Below, piece by piece: positions 46,701 through 60,608 of a DNA stretch of 64,000 nt. Source of the stretch: Chimonanthus salicifolius (lineage: Eukaryota > Streptophyta > Magnoliopsida > Laurales > Calycanthaceae); the NCBI GenBank assembly GCA_013350335.1, contig CM023535.1, positions 28,073,631 to 28,137,630 of the forward strand, in the 5' to 3' direction. The position numbers and the translations under genes were made by a program. The stretch's first letter is position 1, and each line of letters begins with the position of its first letter. The notes under the pieces are model-generated. The model was not told the DNA's origin. It made no database searches and worked only from the letters and a program-made list of their open reading frames with translations.

Positions 46701-47540
46701 CCAACGTGTGGGACTTGTTTGGGTGATTAAAGCTGGGCAAAACTCTTCCAATTCCCACTTGAACTCACTGATTTACAGTCCCATGGGTTTCCATTTTGAC
46801 TCACCCAACTCAAGGTATTTTTATTCCAACCCAACTCATCACATTTAATGCATTTCATTTAATGCACATGAGTTAACTCACCTTTTGATTTAATTCCAAC
46901 TCACCTCAGTCCCACTCAACTGATTTGACTCGTGTTTGAGATCCCTTGAGGGTTCACACGGTCAACAATAGTCAACTCGACCCGTTGGGTCCACTTTTAG
47001 CTCCTTGACCCGTTTTTGACTCCATGACCCAAATATGGAATTTTGGTCATTTGTAAATGGTTTTCATACATGGATCAAGCCTACCCATTTCTTCTCCACT
47101 TGATTTCCAATCAAATAGGCTTAACCCCATTTAATTTAAATTTACAAAACGGTCAAATAATCCAATAAGACCCGATAGGTCCCATTTGGGCCCTTTGACC
47201 CATTTAGCCATTTTTGACCCAAATGATGAAAATTACCCAACCAATCAAACTTAACATTCATAATGTGCTCATATGATTTTATTTTGAGCAATGGGCCCCA
47301 CTATTTCCTTACTTAACATCACAAAATAATTAATTTAACAACTCAGGGGCATTTTGGTAATTTTCCACTTCATTGAGAAATTACCCAACCAATCAAACTT
47401 GACATTTATAATGTGCTCATATGACCTTAATTTGAGCAATGAGCCCCACTATTTCCTTATTTACAATCATATTTATTGAATTCACCAATCCAGGGGTATT
47501 TTCGTAAATATTCATCTTATTGAGAAATCGGGGTGTTACA
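43720..47540 (-). mobile_element. G array LTR2
   Basis: 3821 bases. Near-identical to LTR1 apart from scattered substitutions and the 15-base loss near 45020. It is 2 bases shorter than LTR3 and LTR4 in the GA run near 46445. It serves both neighbouring internal domains, with a PPT on one side and a PBS on the other. Confidence 0.93.
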
Positions 47541-49122
47541 ATATAACCCTCTTTTTAAAATTTTCGTCCCGAAAATCGAGTGAAGTAGGGTTCTAAACGA
47601 TTCCATAAATATCTCAGAGTGTGCTATTCTTATTTCCGATTTCAATTTCCCAAGTGACTTCTTCATTACCATGTCAATCCACACCACTTTGACAAATTGA
47701 ATCGCTTGATTCCGTAACACCTTTTGTTCTGTCTCATGTTATATCTTTTTCTCGTGAGCCATTTGTGATCTCACATAGATCAATCTACTCTGTTTCACTT
47801 TACCTGCTCTCATAGTGTTTTCCATACGTACCGGCTCAATATGTTCTTTTATCTACTCTCTGTGTGAGGTAGCCTGCCAATGCGAGCCTATGCTCAGAGC
47901 TTTTTCTGATTCCATTTCAACTAGGTTTCTAGTTGCACTCTCCTGGAATTCCATCGGTTAACTACAGAGCCAGGTGATCAGTCTAACTCGGCAGTCGTCC
48001 ATAGTTTCCCATTCAAGTTTCACCAGACACTTATCTTTTCCGTTGAGTACATCTCCAAATTTTTGCACATCTTCATTTGCACATATGTCACTATGTGACT
48101 AACTACTTCTGTTCCAACTTCCACGATACCGATACCCGGCATCAATCCAAACCACCATGGAAATAATCACCTATGGTTAAATACATCCATCCCTGGTATT
48201 ACTCTTTCAGTAAATATCATCTATCCCTGTTTAATAATCATCCATGAATATAACCCACTTACGGGTATAATCCATTCATGGAAACCATCCATCCTTGGTA
48301 TCACTCTATCCATGAGTATCATATATCCATGATTAATATCCGTAAGAACAACATTCAAATGAATCACTATAAGATTGTGGTAACCATATCAAATCACAAA
48401 TATATCCCGACCCCTTGCAAGACTTAGGGCTCATGACTTACCAAGCAGAAGACCCACGTCCAACGTGATCCAGTCTACCTCGCCCTGCATCCCTTCACCT
48501 CATAGGTGATTCAGTCAAGCTCTAAGGCAGTCGCTCCGCGTCTGACGAAGCTAGTACCACCCCCACCGGGTAAAATAGTACCTAGCTCTGCGCATTCCAG
48601 CACATCTAGTGTGCCAAATAGTCGTGAGAGCGCCCTCCAACGCGTAGCATGCGAGGGACCCACTCCTCAACGGTAGTCCTACGGGACCAAGTCTCCGTAT
48701 TTCGTATCAAGGTTCCCACAGCCTCATAGCTACTCAAAGCCATACTCATGAAGTTTATATTCTTATCTCATCAATACCATGTGAGGGACGCACCCATACC
48801 ACATCTCAATCATCAACATCACGTGAGGGACGCACCCATACCACGTCTCAATGTAATCAACATCACGTGAGGGACGCACCCATACCACGTCTCAATGTAA
48901 TCAACATCACGTGAGGGACGCACCCATACCACGTCTCAATGTAATCAAGTGACCTCGTCACCTATATCTTAGTGCCAAAAATCCTCTTAGAATCATAACA
49001 TCGCATACTTAATATAACTTCATACTTCATCCTTGTACAAAGGTAGGTAGGGTGAAACAAAACCCTATAGAGAACAAAATACACCCTTTACCAAATAATC
49101 CTCTTTTTAATACCCCTTCATA
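47541..49122 (-). other. G internal domain 2: pol-tail remnant and non-coding block
   Basis: Counterpart of 41142-42736. Carries the pol-tail remnant (47541-47739) and the minisatellite (48770-48948). It differs from domains 1 and 3 at a few single bases (for example TTACGGG near 48258) and diverges strongly from about 49043 on. Confidence 0.85.
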
Positions 49123-49672
49123 TTATTTCCTAGCGTAGTCTTCCGTAGAAGATCCCGCATCATCAGCGAACTTGAAACGGTTATCAGGACACGTCATCGC
49201 CGTGTGCCCCAATACTTCACATGTCGTGCAGGGTATTAATCCAGGTCCTCCTATATATGGACAATTAGTCCTCGCCTCACCATGTCCATGTAGTCCACAG
49301 AACGGGCAGACAATGCCTAAAGGGTGAGGACAATACCTACAGTTGTGCCCATCTTGATTGCACAACTCACATATATCAGTAGGGATCTATCTCTCTAAGA
49401 GACTCCAGTATAATAGGCACATCAGCAATGGGATCCTCCAGTAAGATGTGCTAGATCATCTCTCCTTCCTCAGGAGGTTCCACCATCTCAAGAATGTCAT
49501 CCATCAGATCCTTTGGAAGAGGCGCTAAGTCCACATCAGCTTCTTCAGGAGGTCCCTCCTGAAGATCCACATTAACTTCCATACTAATACTGTCGGAAGT
49601 TGATACCAAATCTACCGGACAACTTGGTGTCTCTTTATCCCATAACTCAGTGTATTCTTCGTTGCTTGACAT
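49123..49672 (-). pseudogene. Broken zinc-knuckle ORF, G domain 2
   Basis: The frame is split into 49451-49672 (N-terminal 73 residues, start to the acidic repeats) and 49123-49365 (knuckles). Small indels between 49370 and 49460 break it. The knuckle half differs from domains 1 and 3 (GHNC instead of GHHC), so this patch comes from another copy. All twelve zinc ligands but the very first Cys lie within the second fragment, whose reading starts at that knuckle. Confidence 0.85.
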
Positions 49673-50118
49673 ATCTGTGCCACATTATTTCAAACACAAA
49701 AATTTTCAACAATAATTCTAAATGAACCACACTTGGTTTCCAGGAAATTTGATCATGCATTATATCATGTACTTTGTTTGGGGAAGATTACCAAATCATC
49801 ACTCTTTGTGTTCTTTTGTTTCAGGGGAAATCTCTAATTTCCTATTGTTTGTTTCTCAGTGTGGGAGTTTTAGGGAAGTACATCCTACTTTGCTATGTTT
49901 GATATGTCCAGTTATGATGACTGTACTTTACTTTGCTATCTTTCATTGTCGTTCTCGGATAGATTGTTCAGTCTGAGTCACTCGAAGTAAATTAATCCGG
50001 CCCCCAGTCAGCGGACTCCGAAGAGTCGGTCAGTTGGGATTCTTATCCGTCAGTGAGACATGAAACCGTCTTAATCTTACTTCGATGATTCAACTTCCCG
50101 TTTCGCTCTGATACCAAC
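49673..50118 (-). other. Leader and PBS of G domain 2
   Basis: As in domain 1; structured domain at 49983-50084, PBS at 50105-50116. Confidence 0.8.
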
Positions 50119-53100
50119 TGTAACGCCCCGCCCTTTCCGAGAATTTCAAAGTCTAATTTTTTTTTTAAAATAAACATCGGAAGAGAGCGAGCGGCGTCAC
50201 GACGCGAGTTAAGTTCAGACTACCCAAGTCTGAACCTTAACTGGCCACCCATGTGTACATGGAATAGACCATGATAGTGAATCACACATGGAACTAACAT
50301 CAACATGCGGAATAATCTAGATAATTGCGGAATAGAAAGACGAGATAACAAGTAACAGTCTTAAATATTAAATAACATAGATCAACCATCCACAGGTTAT
50401 TATCCTAATCAAACCATAGCAAATAACGAATTATTACATGTCCAACAATAGTATTCAAATGACAGTAATATAACGTAATCCAAATCCATCATTAAAGCAC
50501 TTAGGCTCAGCTCCCCTCCTGGTCAATGACCTTTCCTTTCCCCTTGCTTGTACCTGCAATCTCCTATGAGGATAGAATTAGGGCGTTAGATCAACGCGCC
50601 CAGTAGTGTTTCCGAATAGGGCTACCACATGGTTAGTCAAAAACATGCAAATAGTATAATAATAAAACATGTGAGACAAAATTCCATAAAAACATGCTAT
50701 GTATGAAATGAACATGTAATGAGTCCCACCCATCACCATTCAACATAGCCATCACTTGACGGGATTCTCATCGTCAAGGTAACCCACAGTGGTCTTTCGG
50801 ACGCCCCGACGGAGTGTGGCCTCCGGATTCCTCCTGATGGGATTCTCATCATCAGGGTACCCCACAGTGGTCTTTCAGACGCCCCGACGGAGTGTGGCCT
50901 CCGGTTACAACACCATCATCCCATGCCATGCATGAGATGTCTATGCAAACATGTCATTTAGAAACATAACTTTACAATCATATAAGTTATTGAAATCAAC
51001 ATAAAACAGCATATGAAATAGTGGTTACAATAAAGGTAGGAAACCTACTGAAGATTCACTTCAGTACTTGATCTTTTTTTCGCGTCACCCGGTCACGACT
51101 CGCACGTCGTTCAACTTCCGATACCTTATCCATATAACAATCAATAAATCATACTATCACTTACTTGTTCATTCATATCTAAGACCCAACTACATCATGT
51201 GAGTCCTTTGATCAATCCCTTCGTTTGACTTGTATTCACAGATTTGCCATTGGTATAACCAATGTCTAATCTTGCTCATAATCAAAGTTCATAAAAGTAA
51301 TCTACCTTAGTGGCTGGTTATTTACTTATCACTAAGTCCAAAGATAAATCCATATGTTTACTTAATCCAACTCATACAACCAAGTCATAATCTCCAACAA
51401 AACAATCTATGGGGTTCGGCCATATGAGATCCTCCTACACAATGATCCCATCATTTGTTTACAAGTTAGGCTCTACCATTTAGCCATATTAACTACAAGG
51501 TTCAGCCATCCCATGGCCAACCCATAATCAGCAAGTTAAACTTCCATAACCCACATCAAACACCATATTTTATATGGTTTAAAACTCACCAACTTCATCA
51601 AAATTAACATGGGGTTCACTTGATCTGGTTGATCCCTCTACTTCTCATGATTATACATGATTTAATCATGTTAACACAACCATGAATTACACATGGTTCA
51701 GCCACATAACCAGCCACCGAAACAGCAATTTAACTTCACCAAAACACATCACTTACTTACATGGGGTTCGGCCATCCAAGGTGGCCGAACTCAATGTCCA
51801 TATCTTGGTCTTTTAACCATGCTTTAGGCATTATTTAAACATGCAATATCAGTATTATATTGCTGCCTTTAAACCTCTTAGAAACCATCTAATTAAATTC
51901 ATTCACAACAGTCCATAAAAAGTCTATGGTTTACATGTTTTTCCAACATGAAACCAACATTCTTTTACATGGGGTTCGGCCCTCTATGTTGGCCGAACCC
52001 AATGGTTATGTTTGCTGTTTTTAAACCTCAATCATCATGTAATTAACAGCGTATTAACATCAGGTTTTAACTTTAAAAGAAACCATCCAAAAACCAACAT
52101 GATATCATGGGATTCGGCCATCCAAGATGGCCGATCCCCATGGTCCATCTTCTCCAATTTTACTCCACTGATTAGACCACATATCTTCAGCCTTTTCTGA
52201 TATCCAAACCCATGTTTTCAATCTTTCCTTAAACATGCATTTTAAATCTATTACAACCATCTAACATCAGTCCTAACTTATATGGTTTTAACTTCTAAAA
52301 AATATCAAAAACAACCATTTGTTTCCATGGGGTTCGGCCATGCTAAGTGGCCGAACCCAATGGTCCATTTCCATCTTTTAATCCACTGATTTTAGACCAT
52401 ATAAATTTCAGTCCCTATGTCATTCAGATCCATGGTTTTTAACCATTCTAAAACATGTATTTAAATCTTAAATCAAAACCCAAAAACAGTCCACAAAATC
52501 CATGGTTTTCATGTTTCAAAACATGAAAACCAAGCCACCTCTTACATGGGGTTCGGCCCTTCATGGTGGCCAAACCCAATGGTTATTTTTACCATTTTAA
52601 ATCCTCCACTAATCAAGGTTAAAACCTTGGTGTATTCGGCCATAACCATGGCCAATACACACCACATTTACTCCATGTTATTATACCAAAATAACAAATA
52701 AATACTTACCAAACTTCCAATCTTTCTCTTTGCCTTTGGTCCTTGGTTTCTCCCTTTTATTTCTTCCTTTCTTTTGCTGTTTTGTGCTTGATCTACTGGT
52801 GCAAACACCTCTGCTATTCCAGTTAGGAAAAACGAATTTGAGAGAGGGAGAGAGAGAGAGATGGAAATTCTTGGATTTCCAATGTGAAAAATGGCCAACC
52901 TTGTGTGCTTATTGTTTTTGTAGTTCAGCCCCCAAAACTCCTCCACTCCCTCATAACCTCTTGCACAAACCAATGGGTATTGGGTGCCATCCAAGGCACC
53001 CCTTGGCAGCTACCTATGCAGCCATTCAAATCCCCAAGCATCTCATCACAATCCCATGTATTCCCATTTAATACATCATGGAAATCACCCCAAACAAGTC

Positions 53101-53941
53101 CCCAACGTGTGGGACTTGTTTGGGTGATTAAAGCTGGGCAAAACTCTTCCAATTCCCACTTGAACTCACTGATTTACAGTCCCATGGGTTTCCATTTTGA
53201 CTCACCCAACTCAAGGTATTTTTATTCCAACCCAACTCATCACATTTAATGCATTTCATTTAATGCACATGAGTTAACTCACCTTTTGATTTAATTCCAA
53301 CTCACCTCAGTCCCACTCAACTGATTTGACTCGTGTTTGAGATCCCTTGAGGGTTCACACGGTCAACAATAGTCAACTCGACCCGTTGGGTCCACTTTTA
53401 GCTCCTTGACCCGTTTTTGACTCCATGACCCAAATATGGAATTTTGGTCATTTGTAAATGGTTTTCATACATGGATCAAGCCTACCCATTTCTTCTCCAC
53501 TTGATTTCCAATCAAATAGGCTTAACCCCATTTAATTTAAATTTACAAAACGGTCAAATAATCCAATAAGACCCGATAGGTCCCATTTGGGCCCTTTGAC
53601 CCATTTAGCCATTTTTGACCCAAATGATGAAAATTACCCAACCAATCAAACTTAACATTCATAATGTGCTCATATGATTTTATTTTGAGCAATGGGCCCC
53701 ACTATTTCCTTACTTAACATCACAAAATAATTAATTTAACAACTCAGGGGCATTTTGGTAATTTTCCACTTCATTGAGAAATTACCCAACCAATCAAACT
53801 TGACATTTATAATGTGCTCATATGACCTTAATTTGAGCAATGAGCCCCACTATTTCCTTATTTACAATCATATTTATTGAATTCACCAATCCAGGGGTAT
53901 TTTCGTAAATATTCATCTTATTGAGAAATCGGGGTGTTACA
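50119..53941 (-). mobile_element. G array LTR3
   Basis: 3823 bases, near-identical to LTR2 and LTR4 and sharing their 15-base loss (near 51420). A private change is GATCTTTTTTTCGC near 51070, where the others have a C. Confidence 0.93.
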
Positions 53942-55536
53942 ATATAACCCTCTTTTTAAAATTTTCGTCCCGAAAATCGAGTGAAGTAGGGTTCTAAACG
54001 ATTCCATAAATATCTCAGAGTGTGCTATTCTTATTTCCGATTTCAATTTCCCAAGTGACTTCTTCATTACCATGTCAATCCACACCACTTTGACAAATTG
54101 AATCGCTTGATTCCGTAACACCTTTTGTTCTGTCTCATGTTATATCTTTTTCTCGTGAGCCATTTGTGATCTCACATAGATCAATCTACTCTGTTTCACT
54201 TTACCTGCTCTCATAGTGTTTTCCATACGTACCGGCTCAATATGTTCTTTTATCTACTCTCTGTGTGAGGTAGCCTGCCAATGCGAGCCTATGCTCAGAG
54301 CTTTTTCTGATTCCATTTCAACTAGGTTTCTAGTTGCACTCTCCTGGAATTCCATCGGTTAACTACAGAGCCAGGTGATCAGTCTAACTCGGCAGTCGTC
54401 CATAGTTTCCCATTCAAGTTTCACCAGACACTTATCTTTTCCGTTGAGTACATCTCCAAATTTTTGCACATCTTCATTTGCACATATGTCACTATGTGAC
54501 TAACTACTTCTGTTCCAACTTCCACGATACCGATACCCGGCATCAATCCAAACCACCATGGAAATAATCACCTATGGTTAAATACATCCATCCCTGGTAT
54601 TACTCTTTCAGTAAATATCATCTATCCCTGTTTAATAATCATCCATGAATATAACCCACTTATGGGTATAATCCATTCATGGAAACCATCCATCCTTGGT
54701 ATCACTCTATCCATGAGTATCATATATCCATGATTAATATCCGTAAGAACAACATTCAAATGAATCACTATAAGATTGTGGTAACCATATCAAATCACAA
54801 ATATATCCCGACCCCTTGCAAGACTTAGGGCTCATGACTTACCAAGCAGAAGACCCACGTCCAACGTGATCCAGTCTACCTCGCCCTGCATCCCTTCACC
54901 TCATAGGTGATTCAGTCAAGCTCTAAGGCAGTCGCTCCGCGTCTGACGAAGCTAGTACCACCCCCACCGGGTAAAATAGTACCTAGCTCTGCGCATTCCA
55001 GCACATCTAGTGTGCCAAATAGTCGTGAGAGCGCCCTCCAACGCGTAGCATGCGAGGGACCCACTCCTCAACGGTAGTCCTACGGGACCAAGTCTCCGTA
55101 TTTCGTATCAAGGTTCCCACAGCCTCATAGCTACTCAAAGCCATACTCATGAAGTTTATATTCTTATCTCATCAATACCATGTGAGGGACGCACCCATAC
55201 CACATCTCGATCATCAACATCACGTGAGGGACGCACCCATACCACGTCTCAATGTAATCAACATCACGTGAGGGACGCACCCATACCACGTCTCAATGTA
55301 ATCAACATCACGTGAGGGACGCACCCATACCACGTCTCAATGTAATCAAGTGACCTCGTCACCTATATCTTAGTGCCAAAAATCCTCTTAGAATCATAAC
55401 ATCGCATACTTAATATAACTTCATACTTCATCCTTGTACAAAGGTGGGTAGGGTGAAACAAACCCTATGTATAACCAAAATATACACCCTTGCAAAAATA
55501 ACCCTCTTTTTAATACCCTTCATATTACTTCCTATC
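53942..55536 (-). other. G internal domain 3: pol-tail remnant and non-coding block
   Basis: Counterpart of 41142-42736 with the minisatellite at 55171-55349. By eye it is identical to domain 1 at every site where domain 2 differs. Confidence 0.85.
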
Positions 55537-56073
55537 CTAGTCTTCCGTAGAGGATTCCGCATCATTAGCGAACTTGAAACGGTTATCAGGACACATCATC
55601 GCCGTGTGCCCCAATACTTCACATGTTGTGCAGGGTATTAACCCGGGTCCTCCGATATATGGACAATTAGTCCTCGCCTCACCATGTCCATGCAGTCCAC
55701 AGGACGGGCAGACAACACCCAGTGGGTGAGGACAATATCTGCAGTGGTGCCCATCTTGATTGCACAGTTCACATGTGTCATAGGGATCTATCTCCCCAAG
55801 TGATTCCAATATAATAGGTACACCAGCCATGGGATCCTCCAGTAAATGTGCTAGATCATCCTCCTCTTCCTCAGAAGGTTCCACCATCTCAAGAATGTCA
55901 TCCATCAGATCCTTTGGAAGAGGCGCTAAGTCCACATCAGCTTCTTCAGGAGGTCCCTCCTGAAGATCCACATTAACTTCCATACTAATACTGTCGGAAG
56001 TTGATACCAAATCTACCGGACAACTTGGTGTCTCTTTATCCCATAACTCAGTGTATTCTTCGTTGCTTGACAT
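55537..56073 (-). CDS. Triple zinc-knuckle protein, G domain 3
   Basis: A 178-residue ORF with the same translation as 42737-43273. Its leader (56074-56519), structured domain (56384-56485) and PBS (56506-56517) are also the same. Confidence 0.9.
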   Translation of the reverse strand: MSSNEEYTELWDKETPSCPVDLVSTSDSISMEVNVDLQEGPPEEADVDLAPLPKDLMDDILEMVEPSEEEEDDLAHLLEDPMAGVPIILESLGEIDPYDTCELCNQDGHHCRYCPHPLGVVCPSCGLHGHGEARTNCPYIGGPGLIPCTTCEVLGHTAMMCPDNRFKFANDAESSTED

Positions 56074-56519
56074 ATCTGTGCCACATTATTTCAAACACAA
56101 AAATTTTCAACAATAATTCTAAATGAACCACACTTGGTTTCCAGGAAATTTGATCATGCATTATATCATGTACTTTGTTTGGGGAAGATTACCAAATCAT
56201 CACTCTTTGTGTTCTTTTGTTTCAGGGGAAATCTCTAATTTCCTATTGTTTGTTTCTCAGTGTGGGAGTTTTAGGGAAGTACATCCTACTTTGCTATGTT
56301 TGATATGTCCAGTTATGATGACTGTACTTTACTTTGCTATCTTTCATTGTCGTTCTCGGATAGATTGTTCAGTCTGAGTCACTCGAAGTAAATTAATCCG
56401 GCCCCCAGTCAGCGGACTCCGAAGAGTCGGTCAGTTGGGATTCTTATCCGTCAGTGAGACATGAAACCGTCTTAATCTTACTTCGATGATTCAACTTCCC
56501 GTTTCGCTCTGATACCAAC
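56074..56519 (-). other. Leader and PBS of G domain 3
   Basis: Contains the conserved structured domain at 56384-56485 and the PBS at 56506-56517. Confidence 0.8.
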
Positions 56520-59500
56520 TGTAACGCCCCGCCCTTTCCGAGAATTTCAAAGTCTAATTTTTTTTTTAAAATAAACATCGGAAGAGAGCGAGCGGCGTCA
56601 CGACGCGAGTTAAGTTCAGACTACCCAAGTCTGAACCTTAACTGGCCACCCATGTGTACATGGAATAGACCATGATAGTGAATCACACATGGAACTAACA
56701 TCAACATGCGGAATAATCTAGATAATTGCGGAATAGAAAGACGAGATAACAAGTAACAGTCTTAAATATTAAATAACATAGATCAACCATCCACAGGTTA
56801 TTATCCTAATCAAACCATAGCAAATAACGAATTATTACATGTCCAACAATAGTATTCAAATGACAGTAATATAACGTAATCCAAATCCATCATTAAAGCA
56901 CTTAGGCTCAGCTCCCCTCCTGGTCAATGACCTTTCCTTTCCCCTTGCTTGTACCTGCAATCTCCTATGAGGATAGAATTAGGGCGTTAGATCAACGCGC
57001 CCAGTAGTGTTTCCGAATAGGGCTACCACATGGTTAGTCAAAAACATGCAAATAGTATAATAATAAAACATGTGAGACAAAATTCCATAAAAACATGCTA
57101 TGTATGAAATGAACATGTAATGAGTCCCACCCATCACCATTCAACATAGCCATCACTTGACGGGATTCTCATCGTCAAGGTAACCCACAGTGGTCTTTCG
57201 GACGCCCCGACGGAGTGTGGCCTCCGGATTCCTCCTGATGGGATTCTCATCATCAGGGTACCCCACAGTGGTCTTTCAGACGCCCCGACGGAGTGTGGCC
57301 TCCGGTTACAACACCATCATCCCATGCCATGCATGAGATGTCTATGCAAACATGTCATTTAGAAACATAACTTTACAATCATATAAGTTATTGAAATCAA
57401 CATAAAACAGCATATGAAATAGTGGTTACAATAAAGGTAGGAAACCTACTGAAGATTCACTTCAGTACTTGATCTTTCTTTCGCGTCACCCGGTCACGAC
57501 TCGCACGTCGTTCAACTTCCGATACCTTATCCATATAACAATCAATAAATCATACTATCACTTACTTGTTCATTCATATCTAAGACCCAACTACATCATG
57601 TGAGTCCTTTGATCAATCCCTTCGTTTGACTTGTATTCACAGATTTGCCATTGGTATAACCAATGTCTAATCTTGCTCATAATCAAAGTTCATAAAAGTA
57701 ATCTACCTTAGTGGCTGGTTATTTACTTATCACTAAGTCCAAAGATAAATCCATATGTTTACTTAATCCAACTCATACAACCAAGTCATAATCTCCAACA
57801 AAACAATCTATGGGGTTCGGCCATATGAGATCCTCCTACACAATGATCCCATCATTTGTTTACAAGTTAGGCTCTACCATTTAGCCATATTAACTACAAG
57901 GTTCAGCCATCCCATGGCCAACCCATAATCAGCAAGTTAAACTTCCATAACCCACATCAAACACCATATTTTATATGGTTTAAAACTCACCAACTTCATC
58001 AAAATTAACATGGGGTTCACTTGATCTGGTTGATCCCTCTACTTCTCATGATTATACATGATTTAATCATGTTAACACAACCATGAATTACACATGGTTC
58101 AGCCACATAACCAGCCACCGAAACAGCAATTTAACTTCACCAAAACACATCACTTACTTACATGGGGTTCGGCCATCCAAGGTGGCCGAACTCAATGTCC
58201 ATATCTTGGTCTTTTAACCATGCTTTAGGCATTATTTAAACATGCAATATCAGTATTATATTGCTGCCTTTAAACCTCTTAGAAACCATCTAATTAAATT
58301 CATTCACAACAGTCCATAAAAAGTCTATGGTTTACATGTTTTTCCAACATGAAACCAACATTCTTTTACATGGGGTTCGGCCCTCTATGTTGGCCGAACC
58401 CAATGGTTATGTTTGCTGTTTTTAAACCTCAATCATCATGTAATTAACAGCGTATTAACATCAGGTTTTAACTTTAAAAGAAACCATCCAAAAACCAACA
58501 TGATATCATGGGATTCGGCCATCCAAGATGGCCGATCCCCATGGTCCATCTTCTCCAATTTTACTCCACTGATTAGACCACATATCTTCAGCCTTTTCTG
58601 ATATCCAAACCCATGTTTTCAATCTTTCCTTAAACATGCATTTTAAATCTATTACAACCATCTAACATCAGTCCTAACTTATATGGTTTTAACTTCTAAA
58701 AAATATCAAAAACAACCATTTGTTTCCATGGGGTTCGGCCATGCTAAGTGGCCGAACCCAATGGTCCATTTCCATCTTTTAATCCACTGATTTTAGACCA
58801 TATAAATTTCAGTCCCTATGTCATTCAGATCCATGGTTTTTAACCATTCTAAAACATGTATTTAAATCTTAAATCAAAACCCAAAAACAGTCCACAAAAT
58901 CCATGGTTTTCATGTTTCAAAACATGAAAACCAAGCCACCTCTTACATGGGGTTCGGCCCTTCATGGTGGCCAAACCCAATGGTTATTTTTACCATTTTA
59001 AATCCTCCACTAATCAAGGTTAAAACCTTGGTGTATTCGGCCATAACCATGGCCAATACACACCACATTTACTCCATGTTATTATACCAAAATAACAAAT
59101 AAATACTTACCAAACTTCCAATCTTTCTCTTTGCCTTTGGTCCTTGGTTTCTCCCTTTTATTTCTTCCTTTCTTTTGCTGTTTTGTGCTTGATCTACTGG
59201 TGCAAACACCTCTGCTATTCCAGTTAGGAAAAACGAATTTGAGAGAGGGAGAGAGAGAGAGATGGAAATTCTTGGATTTCCAATGTGAAAAATGGCCAAC
59301 CTTGTGTGCTTATTGTTTTTGTAGTTCAGCCCCCAAAACTCCTCCACTCCCTCATAACCTCTTGCACAAACCAATGGGTATTGGGTGCCATCCAAGGCAC
59401 CCCTTGGCAGCTACCTATGCAGCCATTCAAATCCCCAAGCATCTCATCACAATCCCATGTATTCCCATTTAATACATCATGGAAATCACCCCAAACAAGT

Positions 59501-60342
59501 CCCCAACGTGTGGGACTTGTTTGGGTGATTAAAGCTGGGCAAAACTCTTCCAATTCCCACTTGAACTCACTGATTTACAGTCCCATGGGTTTCCATTTTG
59601 ACTCACCCAACTCAAGGTATTTTTATTCCAACCCAACTCATCACATTTAATGCATTTCATTTAATGCACATGAGTTAACTCACCTTTTGATTTAATTCCA
59701 ACTCACCTCAGTCCCACTCAACTGATTTGACTCGTGTTTGAGATCCCTTGAGGGTTCACACGGTCAACAATAGTCAACTCGACCCGTTGGGTCCACTTTT
59801 AGCTCCTTGACCCGTTTTTGACTCCATGACCCAAATATGGAATTTTGGTCATTTGTAAATGGTTTTCATACATGGATCAAGCCTACCCATTTCTTCTCCA
59901 CTTGATTTCCAATCAAATAGGCTTAACCCCATTTAATTTAAATTTACAAAACGGTCAAATAATCCAATAAGACCCGATAGGTCCCATTTGGGCCCTTTGA
60001 CCCATTTAGCCATTTTTGACCCAAATGATGAAAATTACCCAACCAATCAAACTTAACATTCATAATGTGCTCATATGATTTTATTTTGAGCAATGGGCCC
60101 CACTATTTCCTTACTTAACATCACAAAATAATTAATTTAACAACTCAGGGGCATTTTGGTAATTTTCCACTTCATTGAGAAATTACCCAACCAATCAAAC
60201 TTGACATTTATAATGTGCTCATATGACCTTAATTTGAGCAATGAGCCCCACTATTTCCTTATTTACAATCATATTTATTGAATTCACCAATCCAGGGGTA
60301 TTTTCGTAAATATTCATCTTATTGAGAAATCGGGGTGTTACA
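56520..60342 (-). mobile_element. G array LTR4 (outer 5' LTR)
   Basis: 3823 bases ending GGGGTGTTACA, then the ctttt duplication (60343-60347). It shares the 15-base loss with LTR2 and LTR3, so it resembles them more than LTR1, although LTR1 and LTR4 are the two outer LTRs. Confidence 0.93.
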
Positions 60343-60347
60343 CTTTT

Positions 60348-60608
60348 GAGTCCGTGCCACCAATAATGTCTCTTTAGATCATGGTACATCTTGGTGCTGC
60401 CCGGATGAATGGAGAGCTTGGTCTGATGTGCCTCAATTAACAACTCTTTTCTGCAACTTTTTGGCACATATACTCTACCCCGAAATACAAGACCCTGTCT
60501 GGGTCGTAGCTCCCATTTCAGTAGGACCTCGCCAGTAGACATCTTGGCCCATATCTCCTCCATTTCCGGATCTATCCGCTGTTCTTGCTCAATCTTGTCA
60601 AGTACCAC
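60348..60608 (-). pseudogene. Integrase N-terminal part of E0
   Basis: The minus frame carries [32 protein letters not shown], and the [19 protein letters not shown] zinc-binding start. It is the continuation of 36359-37024 across G. Upstream of it, RNase H and RT are absent: homology to pol stops near 60608. Confidence 0.88.

Noticed and set aside
37304..60342. Satellite DNA or segmental duplication with 6.4 kb units
   Set aside because: Each unit is exactly an LTR plus an internal domain with PBS and PPT, and one duplication flanks the whole, so it is a retrotransposon array.
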